30,868 nucleotides of DNA from Tubiluchus corallicola (taxonomy: Eukaryota; Priapulida; Priapulimorpha; Priapulimorphida; Tubiluchidae), in NCBI GenBank assembly GCA_030141605.1, contig JAQGDQ010001650.1, positions 1 through 30,868 on the forward strand. Direction: 5' to 3'. Below, piece by piece: positions 30,519 to 30,868 of this stretch (its first letter is position 1; the number at the start of each line of letters is the position of its first letter). The translations under genes and the position numbers were made by a program. The notes under the pieces were generated by a model that worked only from the letters and a program-made list of their open reading frames with translations, was not told where the DNA came from and did not search any database.

Positions 30519-30868
30519 ACCATGACCTCGCTGACTTATTGTTTATGTGACCTCGCTGACGAATCATTTACATGACCTCGCTGACTTATCATTTACGTGA
30601 CCTCGCTGACCTATCATTTACGTGACCTCGCTGACTTATCATTTATGTGACCTCGCTGACCTATCATTTACTTGACCTCGCTGACCTATCATTTACATGA
30701 CTTCGCTGACCTATCATTTACATGACCTCGCTGACTTATCATTTACTTGACCTCGCTGACTTATCATTTACTTGACCTCGCTGACCTATCATTTACTTGA
30801 CCTCGCTGACCTATCATTTACTTGACCTCGCTGACCTATCATTTACATGACTTCGCTGACCTATCATT
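30519..30868. repeat. 25-bp minisatellite running off the window
   Basis: About 14 units of gacctcgctgacYtatcatt plus tacRt, period 25 bases. The array reaches the last base and so continues to the right. Units differ mostly at one c/t and the last two bases. Confidence 0.95.

Overview
The window is animal (metazoan) nuclear DNA, almost certainly from an invertebrate. The evidence is short exons with GT-AG introns, two recognisable animal protein families, a tRNA-derived SINE, LINE reverse-transcriptase remnants, many short DNA transposons and a very large amount of tandem repeat. The SINE and LINE tails look lophotrochozoan (mollusc-like), but that is an impression, not a proof. All family calls are from memory of the proteins; no search was run.

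Two protein genes are present, tail to tail. (1) On the + strand, six exons between 935 and 13855 encode the last 174 residues of an Ajuba/LIMD1/WTIP-family LIM protein: the end of LIM1, all of LIM2 and LIM3, and the stop codon. The upstream exons (N-terminal region and start of LIM1) lie before base 1. (2) On the - strand, two exons (28570-28741 and 26755-27506) encode the last 307 residues of an SLC10-family sodium/bile-acid-type cotransporter. Its first exons were not found and probably lie beyond the right edge. The two genes act in unrelated processes (junction/Hippo scaffolding and solute uptake), and nothing suggests joint function.

Region by region: 1-934 is an Ajuba intron with two minisatellites. 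935-13855 holds the Ajuba exons, separated by introns with hAT-like, Tc1-like and pogo-like elements, a SINE with a 266-base ATT/ATC tail, and minisatellites of 93, 26 and 84 bp. 13829-14250 is a 63-bp minisatellite whose first unit supplies the last eight codons and the stop of Ajuba. 14251-26754 is the convergent intergenic region (plus unknown 3' UTRs), packed with at least five short transposon families, several in two or three copies. 26755-28741 is the SLC10 3' end. 28742-30868 is retroelement debris and two more minisatellites.

The most notable points are: the Ajuba C-terminus and stop codon lie inside a higher-order minisatellite; a short transposon family carries repeated nuclear-receptor DR1-like motifs; three DNA transposons sit back to back on a TA tract with a readable insertion order; a (GA)n block splits a duplicated transposase segment; and a retroelement tail ends about 15 bases before the SLC10 last-exon acceptor. 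I found no prokaryotic-type system, CRISPR array or intact new multigene system.
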